A DNA stretch of 64,000 nt from contig JAIORA010000027.1 in the NCBI GenBank assembly GCA_021108375.1, positions 1 through 64,000 on the forward strand, given 5' to 3'. Shown here piece after piece: positions 34,106 to 44,532 of the stretch; the stretch's first letter is position 1; each line of letters opens with the position of its first letter. Made by a program: the position numbers and the translations under genes. The notes below the pieces were generated by a model. The model ran no database searches. It was given only the letters and a program-made list of their open reading frames with translations, and was not told where the DNA came from. The DNA is from Anaerohalosphaeraceae bacterium. Lineage in GTDB: Bacteria; Planctomycetota; Phycisphaerae; Sedimentisphaerales; UBA12454.

Positions 34106-37100
34106 TTATTTTTTGAGTAAATACTGCCTTGCCGGACCGATAGCATTTTTCATATTCTCAAGTTTATCGATTCCGCCAAGCTTGTTTATTCTAAGCTGCT
34201 CATAAATTTCCCTTGCCACTTTTCCACCGCCAACTTTTGTCGCTTTCAGCGTTTTTACATCCTTTGTCAACAGCTTTCCACTCTTAATATGCTGAACAAT
34301 TCTATTTGTAACGTTGCCGGACTGCCCCACATAGGTTTTGCCCGACGAGGCAGTAAACTCATAAATTCCCTCGGCAACCTCTCTGGCAGCGGGGGCGGTC
34401 TTTTGTATTTTAGTCAACTGATGAGCATTTTTCCAGTGAGAAAGTCCAGCCGTAGCAAGAGCCAGAGCACCTTCGGAGCCGAGAAATTTGCTGGCCCCGT
34501 GAGCAAAATCCGATTCCTTAACGATTAAATCTTTCGACCAGTCCGGCGACTCGATATACCCTAATTTTTTATCGTAAATGAGTGCACCAGTGTAATTCCA
34601 TATTCCGCTGCCAAGATTTACCGTTCCAATAAGACTGTCCTGAACACCGTTAGCGGTATTGAGCAGGCCTTGTGTCGTGCCGACAACAGTGCCGTAAACT
34701 ACAGCCTTTGCGCATTGTGAGTTGAGAGCATCATCGCCGGCTTTGACTTTTCGATATATATTGAAGCATCTATCCGCCTTGCCGCACTGCGAATTCATCT
34801 GGCCTTGCTGGCATCTGGTCGTATCGCAATCGAGTTGGAGAAACTCACAATTTTTCTTCACGTTTCCAGTGAGCAGCCCTACCCGCCGACGAACATTTCC
34901 AAAGCCCAGCAGAAATTGCAACTCCTGCTTCAAACTGCTCTTTAGCCCCAGCGGGTCTGAAAACATAATCGGATTGCTCTGGGCATACTCATACAGATTA
35001 AGCCCATCCGCATAACCGAGTTTGTCAGGACTTAAAAATCTCCCCAGCAATGAATCATAATACCTGTTATTGCAATAATATTTATCGATTTGCTCATCGT
35101 AACTGTATCCGGCAAAAAAGTAAGGATTGCCAACATCGCTTAACCTGTCGGATTTGCCGAAAGCATCATATTTATAAAATTCCCTGTCGCCGGGCCGATT
35201 AAATTTTGCGCCGACAATACCCGCTACCGAGCCGAGAGCATCTTTGAGATAGTACCATCGAGTTTCGTCAAGGCCTGGCAGATGAAAACTATTCTCCGAC
35301 GCAAAGGCAGCATAGTCAGCCAAATCTACCCATTCGTTGTCATCGTAATCGTAATCGCTATTATAGCCCGGTTCGCCGACTCCGAGCAGATAGCTATCAC
35401 AAAATTCATACAACATGGCAACATCATTGGAATCGACCACCCTTTCCGGCAGGAACATCGCCAAAATGTCGGTCTGCCCATTTCCATAAACGTAATTTCT
35501 TGATAATTTCGGGCCAGACCCTCCTATATCGTACTCTGCTATTACTCGATTATTCAAATCATAGTAAAACAGCTTCTCGCTGAGGTACTGGTTCTTGCTA
35601 TATATCCTTCTGCCGAGTGCATCGTATGCAAATTCGATTATTACTTCGGAATTGTGAGTAACTTTTATAACATTGCCGAGACTGTCGAACTCGTAACTGA
35701 ATCCGTTAATTTCCTCCGACAATATATTGCCGTTATCATCGTGATGAATATCAGCATCACTTGTCAGGCCTCCAAAATTATAATCCGTATGTACTTTTGT
35801 ATATTGATTGAGTTGATTATGATAATATGTGTCTGTAGAACCCTGCCGGGTATTTACCACACTGCGATTGCCGAGTCCATCATAGTTATACTCTTCGGAT
35901 TCGCCCCAAAGTCCGTAGTTAACGTCGCTGATTCTGCCCAGCGAATCATAGCTGTAACTGTCCTGAACCGCCCCTGGTATATGGTTATACGCAAGCATTT
36001 TTCGGCTCGAAAATTCGTTGTAGGCATATATGTAATCAATAATAGCATCATCATTTGCGTCAGCAACTTTGCACTGCGAAATCCTGCCTATCTCGTCATA
36101 GCCATATGTATTTTCAATGCCGGCCTGCGGATAGAAAATAGTTTTGAGCGCTGGGCCAAAATAATCGCAACAGGCAATTTCGACATTGTTAAACCCCACC
36201 ACCCTTACACGGCCAAGCCCATCGTAGCTGTAAGTGGTAGATTCACTGTCCAAACTTATTGAAAAGACATTGCCCGTCTGGTCGCGAGTATATTCAATTG
36301 TCTTTGGAGCAAAACCATAGAGACAGGCAATCTCTTTTGTGATATTGCCGAGTCCGTCATATTCAAAATACGATTTGGCAATAGTCTCGCCAGTAACAGT
36401 CTTAGCTGCGTAGGTAATCCTGCCAGTCGGAGAGTATTCAAACTCGATTAAGAAATCGCAACTGTTGACATCGCCGAGCGGGCCGTTAGGGTCATCGCTT
36501 TGCCAGATTAAATCATCGCTGCCGTTATAACCGTAATATATTGATTCGCCGTTACGATTTTTTTGCTCACAAATCCTGCCAAGCCCATCGTAAAAATACT
36601 CAGCGGTTTTGCTATCGGGATAAATTATTTTTATCGGCCGGGCATTTTTGTCGTATTCATATTGCGTCTGCTGAACATTAGGGTCATAGGCAATATCAAC
36701 AACTCGCTCGGAAAGCCTGTTATAACAATGTTCTGCGACAACACACAAACCATTTGGGTCTTGTATGGTTTTAACGAGATTGCCGAACACATCATATTCA
36801 AATTCCGTTACCAACCCTGAAGGCGAAATCTCCTTCACAATTCTTCCGAGTCCATCACGGCAAAAATGGGTTATCAAATCGTTGAAATCGGCACTGCCAT
36901 TATTGTCAAGCCTGCTTGATATTACCCTGCCGTAATCGTCATAATTAAAATAGGTCGTTATCACCGTCGATTCAGCCGAGCCGTTATAGACAAACTGCTG
37001 TTTGTATATCCGCCCGGGAAAGTTTACATCATAAAAAACTTCCGAAGCATTATCATTAGTATCGACAATCTTCGTTAGCCTTCCAAGCAAATCGTAAAAA

Positions 37101-40100
37101 TACTCAGTCGTTACAATATCTGCGCCGTTGTAATAGCTTATCTGCGTTTCCAGCAGGCCGGTTACATCGTTATAATCGTAATCGGTTACAGCATCGATGG
37201 CGATATTGACATCAGCGGTGCTTACGGCCGAAGTCATAACAACTGTCCTGCTCAGATTGCCGAGATTGTCGTATTCAAACCTTTTCTGCTCAATAGCGTA
37301 ATCGTCATTCCCCGTTGCTGGCGTGCCGTTACAATCGAAAACAGCTTGCCTTATAACCCTGTCAAGGCTGTCATAATCAAAAACAAGGTAATGGCCATCA
37401 GGAGTTGTAACTTTTCCGACCCTGCCATACAAATCGTATGTATTGACTGTGGCTAATCCGCAAGCATTGGTTATGGACAGAATCTGCCCGTCTGCGCCTC
37501 TGTCAAAATCAGTAACATTGCCCAACGGGTCAATTAAACGCTTTTCCCTGCCGAGCGAATCATAATCTGCCATAATTAAAATATCGTTGGTCTCATCTAT
37601 CGAGTTGGCAAAAACCGAATCGACATTTTTAATCGCCTCTGTCGTTACATTGCCCAAATAATTACGGGCATACAGCACAACCATATCATTGGTATCATCC
37701 GTAATACCCGGCCGTGCTGCAACCCGCTTTTGCCACAACCTTGAAAGACAATCATATCCAAAAAATTCCTCGGCGACTATTGTGTTGTTGCTGTCATAGA
37801 CTCTCTCTCCGGTCAAATTACCCGCATTGTTGTATTCATACTCTGTTCGCTGAACCCAAAGGTTAGGGCCTGAATAACTGCAAAACCTCTGCTCAACAGG
37901 CCTGTCAAAATCATCATATTCAAATCTGTAAACAATTCCTTCAGAGCTGCTGCGTTTTATAAGATTGCCGGCTGCGTCATACTCAAATTCCGCTACAGCC
38001 AAATCGTCCTGGCCGAAGCCATCAATCTCATAAACCACCATCCCCCTGCCATCGCGAATATACTCAGTCCATTTGCCGGATGACTCGGTCGTCTTTACAA
38101 GCTCGCCCTGATAGTTGTAATCGTAAAAAGTCGCCAAACTACAGCCATTAACGTCTTCGACGACTTGCGTAACCTGGCTGAAAGAATCGTATTCAAATTT
38201 GGTATAGACCCATTTTTCAGGCCCGCCAAAAGCAAATTCGCCACCAGAGATTGCCTCTGCAATCATCTCCGTATTGCCATTTGCGTCATAGGTATATCGA
38301 ACCTGCGACATCAGGTTCGGCTCAGCTAAATGGATGTCGCCGCTATCAACTAAGGTGAACTCGCTTACGATTTGGCCCTTTTGGTTATAGCTTTTGCCAA
38401 AAACCGTCCCACCCGAAATTTGTGTTCTGATAAGTTCGTTAAAGGAATTGTACTCATAAGCGGTTACTTCATTAACATCGTTTCCATCGGCGTACTGCCC
38501 GGATATGAGGTTGCCAAAATCGTCATAGGTATAATTTGTTGTCAAAACTACCGCTTCGCTCTGGCGGTCGATATAATTAACCGAAGTCGTTCTATCGTAA
38601 TCGTCGATTATATATTCACTTCGCAGAGCTGACGGCACTAAAGGTGAATCGGAAATTGGATACAAAATCTCTGAAGGGCTAAGGAGCGAAGATGTATAAC
38701 TAAAGGCTGTATTAGCATCGAGCGAATTAAACGTTTCAATAAGTCGAGCAACATACAATTGATTCGGGTCGGATGTCGGCTGTCCGTTAGGGTCTAAGTA
38801 TTGATAGCTGTTGCACACCAAATTTATCGCAACATCATTGCTGTCATAAACATTCTGCTCTACAAGCTCGCCACTGTTAACATCATAGATAAACTCCGTC
38901 CTTGCGCCACTGGGATAAATAATTGTTTTCTTACTAATCGCACCCGATGCAGCGTTCCTATCGTAAATATATTCTTCAGTGTAATACTGGCCAGATGGGC
39001 TATCGGGATTATCGCCAAGTTGCTGGAAAATCGTTTTGCTTATCGGTTGCCCGGAAGCCTCAAAAATTTCGCGGGTTATCCTGCAATCATATAAGTCCAC
39101 ATATTCGTTGGTATCTGCGATATATCCGCTTGGGTTGTCCTGATATTTTGTGAGCAACACAGGCTTGCTATCCGTTTTGGTCCCCAGCCACTTTTCAGTA
39201 AGTCTGCCATCACTGTCATAAGCATATTGATATAATATCGCCTCATCCGAAGATTTTTCAAATTCGAGAAGCCCCGCATCATTATAAGAATATCTTCTCG
39301 CCGAGGCCGGCTGGCCACATTCACCGCACCCGTTACCTATGCCGCTAACCCTTTCTCCATCATAGCTGATGACATACCTGCGATAATCGGTCGCGTTTTC
39401 GTATTCGCGAATTTCACTCATCAGGCCATTACTGTCATAAAGATATGAAATGTAATAGTCGGTATTCGTCAAATCGTTTTGACGCAGAGGCAGGCCATTA
39501 GCGTCGTAAATAAACTCAATGATATTCACATCGCAGGGACTCTTTACAAGACTTATTTTATAATCGTCTGCCTCGTCATATATGAACTGGCTGCCATGCA
39601 AATCACTGGCAATGATTCTACTGCCCTGCTGAACCTGCACCCGATAGCCAGCCAGATAAGCTGGGGCTTTGCCGTCATTAAATACAATCGGTGTAAACCG
39701 TCCAGGCAAAATAACCTCTATATCCTGATAGTTGTCTGACTCATACAGTTTCGCACAGGGCCATTCATCGAGCGGATTTACTCCCGCCCTTATTTTTGTC
39801 GATACATTACCCGGCGAGCCAGAGAGCAAAACCGGCTTTTGAAAATTCTGCCCGCACTCATCGCCATCATCCGGACGAACTTCAATGGTAACAGTTTTTT
39901 CGGTCTTGAGAACTATACATTCCTCGGCCATTGCCCTCTGATAAAATATCGCAGTACATTCCACCGTGGCACTGCCGCGCAAAGCACGCACAGTAATAAT
40001 TGCCGTATCGCCGGAAGAACAGTTTTGGGGTTCAACTGAAACAATTACGTCATTGGGCGCAGTACTGGTAATTTCGGCACTAACCAAATCAGCGTTAGGA

Positions 40101-40840
40101 CAATAAATTTTCGCTGAATTTATCGTGTTACCTGCCTTGGCAGAGACTTGGCTTGTCGGCGGCGAATGCAAAACTATCGGCCCATCATAAAAAGCCTCTC
40201 CTCCTGCAAAAGCGGTGTACTGTCCGAGAGTCTCGCAGCTCAAATCATCACAATTTTGATTGATGCTGTTCGGTTCGCAAGACGGACAGTTGCCGTCTGC
40301 CAAAATCGCTGGCCGCCAATACGCTGTGCCGGAATAAATATCCGGCGTTGGGCCATTGCAATAAGAGAAAAAATCTGCTATATCGATTTTGCTGCAACAG
40401 TTCGGAACTGAAACCACTGAATAAAACGCATCATACCAACCGTAAAAATCCTCTTGTGTTGTAATGATAAATTCTGTTCCGTTGGGTGAGGCATTAAAAT
40501 CGAGGTAAAAATAAAAACGGTAGTCGTTGTAAAACCCATCCATATTGAACACCGGGCCGATATAATGGTATCCGCAGGAATAATCACCGTCCTGCTTGCA
40601 GATTATGTCCATAACTCCGCCAAAGCCGGGATAGACAGCCGCCGCTCCATCGTGAAAATACTGCGGACAACCCTGCAATGCCGTCAGCGTAACCTGCATA
40701 TAAGCAGCCGTCTGGCCTGAACAAGCCCCGCAGCTTTGGCCGCACCCGCAATCAGGATTCTCGGCAAAAACCGGCGTTGTAAATGCACAGGCGAAAAATA
40801 CAAATAGAAAAATCGATGGACGCAGAGACACTTTTCTCAT
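34106..40840 (-). CDS. Secreted RHS/YD-repeat protein with C-terminal GIY-YIG nuclease-like toxin domain
   Basis: A 2244-residue protein with a signal peptide (SIFLFVFFACAFTTPVFA) and a Cys-rich N-terminal region to about residue 330. A long array of YD repeats (FEYDNLGNLSRTV, YSYDGLGRVRVVG) runs from about 430 to 1780, ending with the RHS-core motif YYDSLLGRFLSPDKLGYADG and DPLGL at residue 1966. The 278-residue variable tail ends in a GIY-YIG-like domain (about 2155-2244): GIYEF, TYVGQSGNVTNRIVQH, and REIYEQLRINKLGG, with the expected Tyr, Tyr, Arg and Glu. An EF-hand-like insert lies at 1827-1850. AGAGGAG precedes the ATG. Confidence 0.85.
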   Translation of the reverse strand: MRKVSLRPSIFLFVFFACAFTTPVFAENPDCGCGQSCGACSGQTAAYMQVTLTALQGCPQYFHDGAAAVYPGFGGVMDIICKQDGDYSCGYHYIGPVFNMDGFYNDYRFYFYLDFNASPNGTEFIITTQEDFYGWYDAFYSVVSVPNCCSKIDIADFFSYCNGPTPDIYSGTAYWRPAILADGNCPSCEPNSINQNCDDLSCETLGQYTAFAGGEAFYDGPIVLHSPPTSQVSAKAGNTINSAKIYCPNADLVSAEITSTAPNDVIVSVEPQNCSSGDTAIITVRALRGSATVECTAIFYQRAMAEECIVLKTEKTVTIEVRPDDGDECGQNFQKPVLLSGSPGNVSTKIRAGVNPLDEWPCAKLYESDNYQDIEVILPGRFTPIVFNDGKAPAYLAGYRVQVQQGSRIIASDLHGSQFIYDEADDYKISLVKSPCDVNIIEFIYDANGLPLRQNDLTNTDYYISYLYDSNGLMSEIREYENATDYRRYVISYDGERVSGIGNGCGECGQPASARRYSYNDAGLLEFEKSSDEAILYQYAYDSDGRLTEKWLGTKTDSKPVLLTKYQDNPSGYIADTNEYVDLYDCRITREIFEASGQPISKTIFQQLGDNPDSPSGQYYTEEYIYDRNAASGAISKKTIIYPSGARTEFIYDVNSGELVEQNVYDSNDVAINLVCNSYQYLDPNGQPTSDPNQLYVARLIETFNSLDANTAFSYTSSLLSPSEILYPISDSPLVPSALRSEYIIDDYDRTTSVNYIDRQSEAVVLTTNYTYDDFGNLISGQYADGNDVNEVTAYEYNSFNELIRTQISGGTVFGKSYNQKGQIVSEFTLVDSGDIHLAEPNLMSQVRYTYDANGNTEMIAEAISGGEFAFGGPEKWVYTKFEYDSFSQVTQVVEDVNGCSLATFYDYNYQGELVKTTESSGKWTEYIRDGRGMVVYEIDGFGQDDLAVAEFEYDAAGNLIKRSSSEGIVYRFEYDDFDRPVEQRFCSYSGPNLWVQRTEYEYNNAGNLTGERVYDSNNTIVAEEFFGYDCLSRLWQKRVAARPGITDDTNDMVVLYARNYLGNVTTEAIKNVDSVFANSIDETNDILIMADYDSLGREKRLIDPLGNVTDFDRGADGQILSITNACGLATVNTYDLYGRVGKVTTPDGHYLVFDYDSLDRVIRQAVFDCNGTPATGNDDYAIEQKRFEYDNLGNLSRTVVMTSAVSTADVNIAIDAVTDYDYNDVTGLLETQISYYNGADIVTTEYFYDLLGRLTKIVDTNDNASEVFYDVNFPGRIYKQQFVYNGSAESTVITTYFNYDDYGRVISSRLDNNGSADFNDLITHFCRDGLGRIVKEISPSGLVTEFEYDVFGNLVKTIQDPNGLCVVAEHCYNRLSERVVDIAYDPNVQQTQYEYDKNARPIKIIYPDSKTAEYFYDGLGRICEQKNRNGESIYYGYNGSDDLIWQSDDPNGPLGDVNSCDFLIEFEYSPTGRITYAAKTVTGETIAKSYFEYDGLGNITKEIACLYGFAPKTIEYTRDQTGNVFSISLDSESTTYSYDGLGRVRVVGFNNVEIACCDYFGPALKTIFYPQAGIENTYGYDEIGRISQCKVADANDDAIIDYIYAYNEFSSRKMLAYNHIPGAVQDSYSYDSLGRISDVNYGLWGESEEYNYDGLGNRSVVNTRQGSTDTYYHNQLNQYTKVHTDYNFGGLTSDADIHHDDNGNILSEEINGFSYEFDSLGNVIKVTHNSEVIIEFAYDALGRRIYSKNQYLSEKLFYYDLNNRVIAEYDIGGSGPKLSRNYVYGNGQTDILAMFLPERVVDSNDVAMLYEFCDSYLLGVGEPGYNSDYDYDDNEWVDLADYAAFASENSFHLPGLDETRWYYLKDALGSVAGIVGAKFNRPGDREFYKYDAFGKSDRLSDVGNPYFFAGYSYDEQIDKYYCNNRYYDSLLGRFLSPDKLGYADGLNLYEYAQSNPIMFSDPLGLKSSLKQELQFLLGFGNVRRRVGLLTGNVKKNCEFLQLDCDTTRCQQGQMNSQCGKADRCFNIYRKVKAGDDALNSQCAKAVVYGTVVGTTQGLLNTANGVQDSLIGTVNLGSGIWNYTGALIYDKKLGYIESPDWSKDLIVKESDFAHGASKFLGSEGALALATAGLSHWKNAHQLTKIQKTAPAAREVAEGIYEFTASSGKTYVGQSGNVTNRIVQHIKSGKLLTKDVKTLKATKVGGGKVAREIYEQLRINKLGGIDKLENMKNAIGPARQYLLKK

Positions 40841-41135
40841 AGCTTTCTCCTCTGATTATTCTACCTACTGCTTTGATATAGGCAGACCCCGACCACGGTT
40901 AGTGAATTAGTCCATTTGAATTGGCTCGCAAAAACTTCGGCGAGCGTAGATACTTTTCCTCTGCTCCAGAATCCCTCCCAGAACTGTGGAATATTTGAAC
41001 AAAAACAGTGGAGTTTGTCAAGTAAAAAACACTACAATTCTACGATGTCTTTTTACCAGCCTCCATACAACGGTTCTGCCACTACAACCGAAATGTTTTT
41101 TTGAAAACCCCCTACCTATCCCCCCTGCCCGGCCT
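40841..41135. promoter_or_regulatory. Upstream region of the RHS gene with a candidate promoter
   Basis: No gene is seen. On the minus strand TTGACA (41016-41021), 17 bp, then TCAAAT (40993-40998) is a plausible promoter for the RHS gene, giving a leader of about 145 bases. The leader contains a hairpin with arms GCTCGC (40940-40945) and GCGAGC (40924-40929). No known riboswitch is recognised. Confidence 0.4.
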
Positions 41136-41507
41136 TTAGGCCTCAAGCTCAACTTTCTTTGCGTCTCCCCATATCAGCTCAAGGTCATAATAGTCTCTGT
41201 ACTCTTCATCGAGCAAATGCACTACGACATCGACAAAATCCAACAGTATCCACTGGCCCTTATCGTAGCCTGCCCTACCGAAAAGCTTCCAGCGGTTATC
41301 CTTTGCCATTTTGGTTATCTCATCGGCAACGGTCCGTGTCTGACGGTCGCTGGTTCCGGTAGCGATTAAGTAGTAATCCGTTGCCGGACTTTTGCCTTTC
41401 AAATCCAGCAAAACCACATCAAGGCTATGCCTTTCGATAGCAATTTTCGCCGCTACAATCGCCAACTCTTTAGCGTCTATATCTGTATCTGTCTGTTTCT
41501 TTGCCAA
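41136..41507 (-). CDS. rsfS: Ribosomal silencing factor RsfS
   Basis: A 123-residue RsfS/Iojap-family protein, which binds ribosomal protein uL14 on the large subunit and blocks subunit joining when nutrients are scarce. The family core is clear: DVVLLDLKGKSPATDYYLIATG, the SDRQTRTVADEI helix, GRAGYDKGQWILLDFVDVVV and VHLLDEEYRDYYDLELIW. It lies alone downstream of the pyrophosphatase terminator. Usually it sits near nadD or obg; neither is in the window. Confidence 0.95.
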   Translation of the reverse strand: MAKKQTDTDIDAKELAIVAAKIAIERHSLDVVLLDLKGKSPATDYYLIATGTSDRQTRTVADEITKMAKDNRWKLFGRAGYDKGQWILLDFVDVVVHLLDEEYRDYYDLELIWGDAKKVELEA

Positions 41508-41607
41508 TTTAATCCAATCACATTATTATCCATCCCAAAACTATCATTTTTAACGCTCTGAATGTCATTAACATTACTTCTCAGACATTTTGGGATAACC
41601 TCTAAGT

Positions 41608-41640
41608 AAAAAACGGGGCCGGTTTTGTATCCGACCCCGT
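41608..41640 (-). terminator. Intrinsic terminator of the pyrophosphatase gene
   Basis: On the minus strand ACGGGG-T-CGG and CCG-G-CCCCGT pair around an 8-base loop, followed by a run of six T. It lies about 30 bp after the pyrophosphatase stop codon. Confidence 0.85.
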
Positions 41641-41672
41641 ATGGTTATACACTTAATTTGCTTCTAAGTCAA

Positions 41673-44099
41673 CTACTGACCCATATTCAGCCACTCAGCA
41701 ATCATCGGCGAAAACTTAACAATAACGCCTGCGAATACCACACTGACCATAGTCATCAGCTTAATAAGGATATTAAGGCTCGGGCCTGAAGTATCCTTGA
41801 ACGGGTCGCCGACTGTATCACCAACTACTGCGGCTTTATGGGCATCAGAGCCTTTTCCACCGTGAGCGCCCTTTTCGATGTACTTCTTGGCATTATCCCA
41901 CGCACCACCAGCATTGTTAAGCGTAATAGCAAGAACGAATCCACAAGTAAGACCACCTGCCAAAAGGCCCATAATGCCCGCTACGCCCAGAACCAAACCG
42001 GTGAGAACCGGAATGATAATCGCCAGCAGTGATGGCAAAATCATTTCCCTCTGAGCACCGGCAGTTGAAATCGATACGCATTTTGCATAGTCCGGCGTTC
42101 CGGAGCCATCCATAATACCAACGATTTCTTTGAACTGGCGACGCACTTCGTTGACCATTGCACCAGCCGCTCGGCCAACAGCCTTCATCGTCATCGCACA
42201 GAAAACAAACGCCATCATAGCACCGATAAACAGGCCGCAAATGAGTTTGGGATTCATAATTGTCAATTCGTAAGCATTTACAAAATCAGCAACCGAAGCA
42301 ACCTTTGCACTTGCAGCGGTAAAAACCTGACTGCCTACGATATACTCGCCGGTTTCACTTTCCTCAGCCAGCCGAACAATCCAGATTCTTACTTCTTCGA
42401 TAAACGTTGCCAAAAGAGCCATAGCTGTTAATGCCGCCGAACCAATAGCAAAACCCTTGCCAGTAGCGGCGGTAGTGTTGCCCAGAGAATCAAGAGCGTC
42501 GGTTCTTTCACGAACCTCTTTGCCCAGTCCGCACATTTCTGCGTTACCGCCTGCGTTGTCAGCGATTGGGCCGTAAGCATCTGTCGCCAGGGTAATACCC
42601 AAAGTTGACAGCATACCGACAGCGGCAAAACCGATACCGTAAAGACCCATTGCAGGATTGCTGAAGCCACCGGCAAAACCGAATGCACAAAGGATGCCAA
42701 CAACAATAGTTATTACGGGAAGTCCTGCTGAGTACATACCCGTTGCAAAGCCGTCGATAATTGTAGTAGCAGCCCCCATCTCGGTCTGTGCCGCGATTCC
42801 CTTCGTCGGCCCGTATTCATCTGATGTGTAATACTCGGTAAACTGGCCAATCACAACGCCGGCAGCAAGACCTGCAACCGCTGCACCAAAAATGCCCCAG
42901 CTAATCCAGTCAAGACAAACCATTCCGACCAATGCACCAAGAATAAGAACACTACTTCCGAGAGTACCAATTAAAAGCGAATTAAGAAGGTTCTTTTGCG
43001 TTGCACCCTCTTTGCATTTAACCATAAAAATACCGACAATTGAAAGGAGAATACCAATACCAGCAACAACCATCGGAGATAGTACGAACTTGAGAATCGC
43101 AGCGGAATCGCCATTTTCTTTATTGATTGCAAGAGCAGCACCTAAGGCCATCGTTGCAAGGATTGAGCCGCAATAGCTTTCGTAAAGGTCTGCACCCATA
43201 CCAGCTACGTCGCCAACGTTATCGCCAACATTGTCAGCGATTGTAGCAGGGTTTCTTGGGTCGTCTTCAGGAATACCAGCCTCGACCTTACCAACAAGGT
43301 CAGCACCAACATCAGCGGCCTTGGTATAAATGCCGCCGCCAACACGTGCGAACAATGCCTGGGTTGAAGCACCCATCCCGAACGTAATCATCGTCGTTGT
43401 AATCTCAACGAGCTTGTGGTCAGCGTGCATACCTTCTTTAACGAGCTGCAAGCCTAAAAAGTTCAGGCCGTTAGTCATATTCGATGCGGTATAAACAATC
43501 TTATCGAGAACCAGGTACCACAGCGTGATGTCGAGCAGGCCGAAACCAACAACGACAAGACCCATAACAGCACCACTTCTAAAAGCAACCTGCAAGCCGC
43601 GATTAAGGCTGACACTTGCACCCTGAGCAGTTCTATTAGATGCATTCGTGGCAGTCTTCATTCCTAAAAACCCGCAAAGACCGCTAAAGAATCCACCGGT
43701 CAAAAACGCTACCGGCACAAACGGATTCTGAACACCCATATAGGCCAGCGCGGCAAAGATGGCCAGCAGGATAGCAAAGACAATCGTTACCACTTTGTAT
43801 TGTCTAAAAAGATACGCATAAGCGCCGTCTTTGACGTGACCTGCGATTTCAATCATTCTCTCACTACCAGCATCTGCCGCCATAACCTTCTTATAAAAGT
43901 AAACGGCAAAAACAAGAGCCAGAACCGCACTGACAGGGGCAAGCCACCAAATAAACGGCGTTGTACTTATTGCGCCGTCAGTTGATGCCGCACAAATTTT
44001 CCCAGCTGCATCATAACTTTCACTCGCCAGAGCTTTGCCCGCAAACAACAGCATGGCCGACAATGACAATAACTTAACACTACTACCAATCTTTTTCAC
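41673..44099 (-). CDS. hppA: Membrane-bound ion-pumping pyrophosphatase
   Basis: An 808-residue integral membrane pyrophosphatase with about 16 helices and an N-terminal signal-like extension. It couples pyrophosphate hydrolysis to export of protons or sodium. The catalytic loop is intact: [39 protein letters not shown] and [19 protein letters not shown]. The [14 protein letters not shown] segment has Ala and Gly at the positions typical of the potassium-dependent class, so a Na+ pump is possible. The start is GTG at 44099 with GGAG upstream. A strong terminator follows. Confidence 0.95.
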   Translation of the reverse strand: MKKIGSSVKLLSLSAMLLFAGKALASESYDAAGKICAASTDGAISTTPFIWWLAPVSAVLALVFAVYFYKKVMAADAGSERMIEIAGHVKDGAYAYLFRQYKVVTIVFAILLAIFAALAYMGVQNPFVPVAFLTGGFFSGLCGFLGMKTATNASNRTAQGASVSLNRGLQVAFRSGAVMGLVVVGFGLLDITLWYLVLDKIVYTASNMTNGLNFLGLQLVKEGMHADHKLVEITTTMITFGMGASTQALFARVGGGIYTKAADVGADLVGKVEAGIPEDDPRNPATIADNVGDNVGDVAGMGADLYESYCGSILATMALGAALAINKENGDSAAILKFVLSPMVVAGIGILLSIVGIFMVKCKEGATQKNLLNSLLIGTLGSSVLILGALVGMVCLDWISWGIFGAAVAGLAAGVVIGQFTEYYTSDEYGPTKGIAAQTEMGAATTIIDGFATGMYSAGLPVITIVVGILCAFGFAGGFSNPAMGLYGIGFAAVGMLSTLGITLATDAYGPIADNAGGNAEMCGLGKEVRERTDALDSLGNTTAATGKGFAIGSAALTAMALLATFIEEVRIWIVRLAEESETGEYIVGSQVFTAASAKVASVADFVNAYELTIMNPKLICGLFIGAMMAFVFCAMTMKAVGRAAGAMVNEVRRQFKEIVGIMDGSGTPDYAKCVSISTAGAQREMILPSLLAIIIPVLTGLVLGVAGIMGLLAGGLTCGFVLAITLNNAGGAWDNAKKYIEKGAHGGKGSDAHKAAVVGDTVGDPFKDTSGPSLNILIKLMTMVSVVFAGVIVKFSPMIAEWLNMGQ

Positions 44100-44467
44100 T
44101 TTTTAAACTCCATTTTTTGTAGATAGACATTGTTCATCAGAGCATTTTAAGATTTTATGTACTGGTTTAGGCCGTTATGAGGACAAGACTGACAAAGAAG
44201 ATTGCGCAGCGATATTGAAATCTCGCGAGCAAATCTGATGCCATCAGCCGAAGCCGCAGTAGGCGTAAACGGTACACTAAAAATTAAACTGCTCTAAACT
44301 AAAGAAGTATTTATTCGAGCTTGATAGCTCGCAAAGACGTTTTCTTGCGGCATAACAGGGGTTTATTCTGACATATGCGCGAAATTAGCGGTAGTTTAAG
44401 CAAAAACGGGCGTATTACAAGCTTTTTTTTTGCAACCAAGATGGATTTCCGCAAAGATTAAACCAAT
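44100..44467. other. Intergenic region upstream of the pyrophosphatase gene
   Basis: No gene, tRNA or known RNA is seen in this stretch. It contains a perfect small hairpin, CGAGCT (44316-44321) and AGCTCG (44326-44331), and a run of nine T near 44424. It should include the pyrophosphatase promoter on the minus strand, but none stands out clearly. Confidence 0.5.
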
Positions 44468-44505
44468 AAAAAAGCCCGCGATGTTAATCACGGGCTTTAT
44501 ATTTT
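44468..44505. terminator. Terminator after the PEP-CTERM cluster
   Basis: A stem with arms AAAGCCCG (44471-44478) and CGGGCTTT (44491-44498), with T-rich sequence on both sides, so it can act in both directions. It lies 28 bp after the stop of the PEP-CTERM gene at 44533. Confidence 0.85.
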
Positions 44506-44532
44506 TAAATTGCTTTTTTGTGCGAATCTAAA

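Noticed and set aside
35654-36262. Long plus-strand open frame within the RHS gene
   Set aside because: It is an antisense shadow of the YD-repeat region, with no ribosome site and no family likeness.
34106-40840. Insecticidal Tc-type or type VI-linked RHS effector
   Set aside because: No TcA/TcB, VgrG, PAAR or type VI gene is present, and the protein has a Sec signal peptide.
40986-41369. Plus-strand open frame of 127 codons
   Set aside because: It overlaps rsfS on the other strand and only mirrors its codon pattern.
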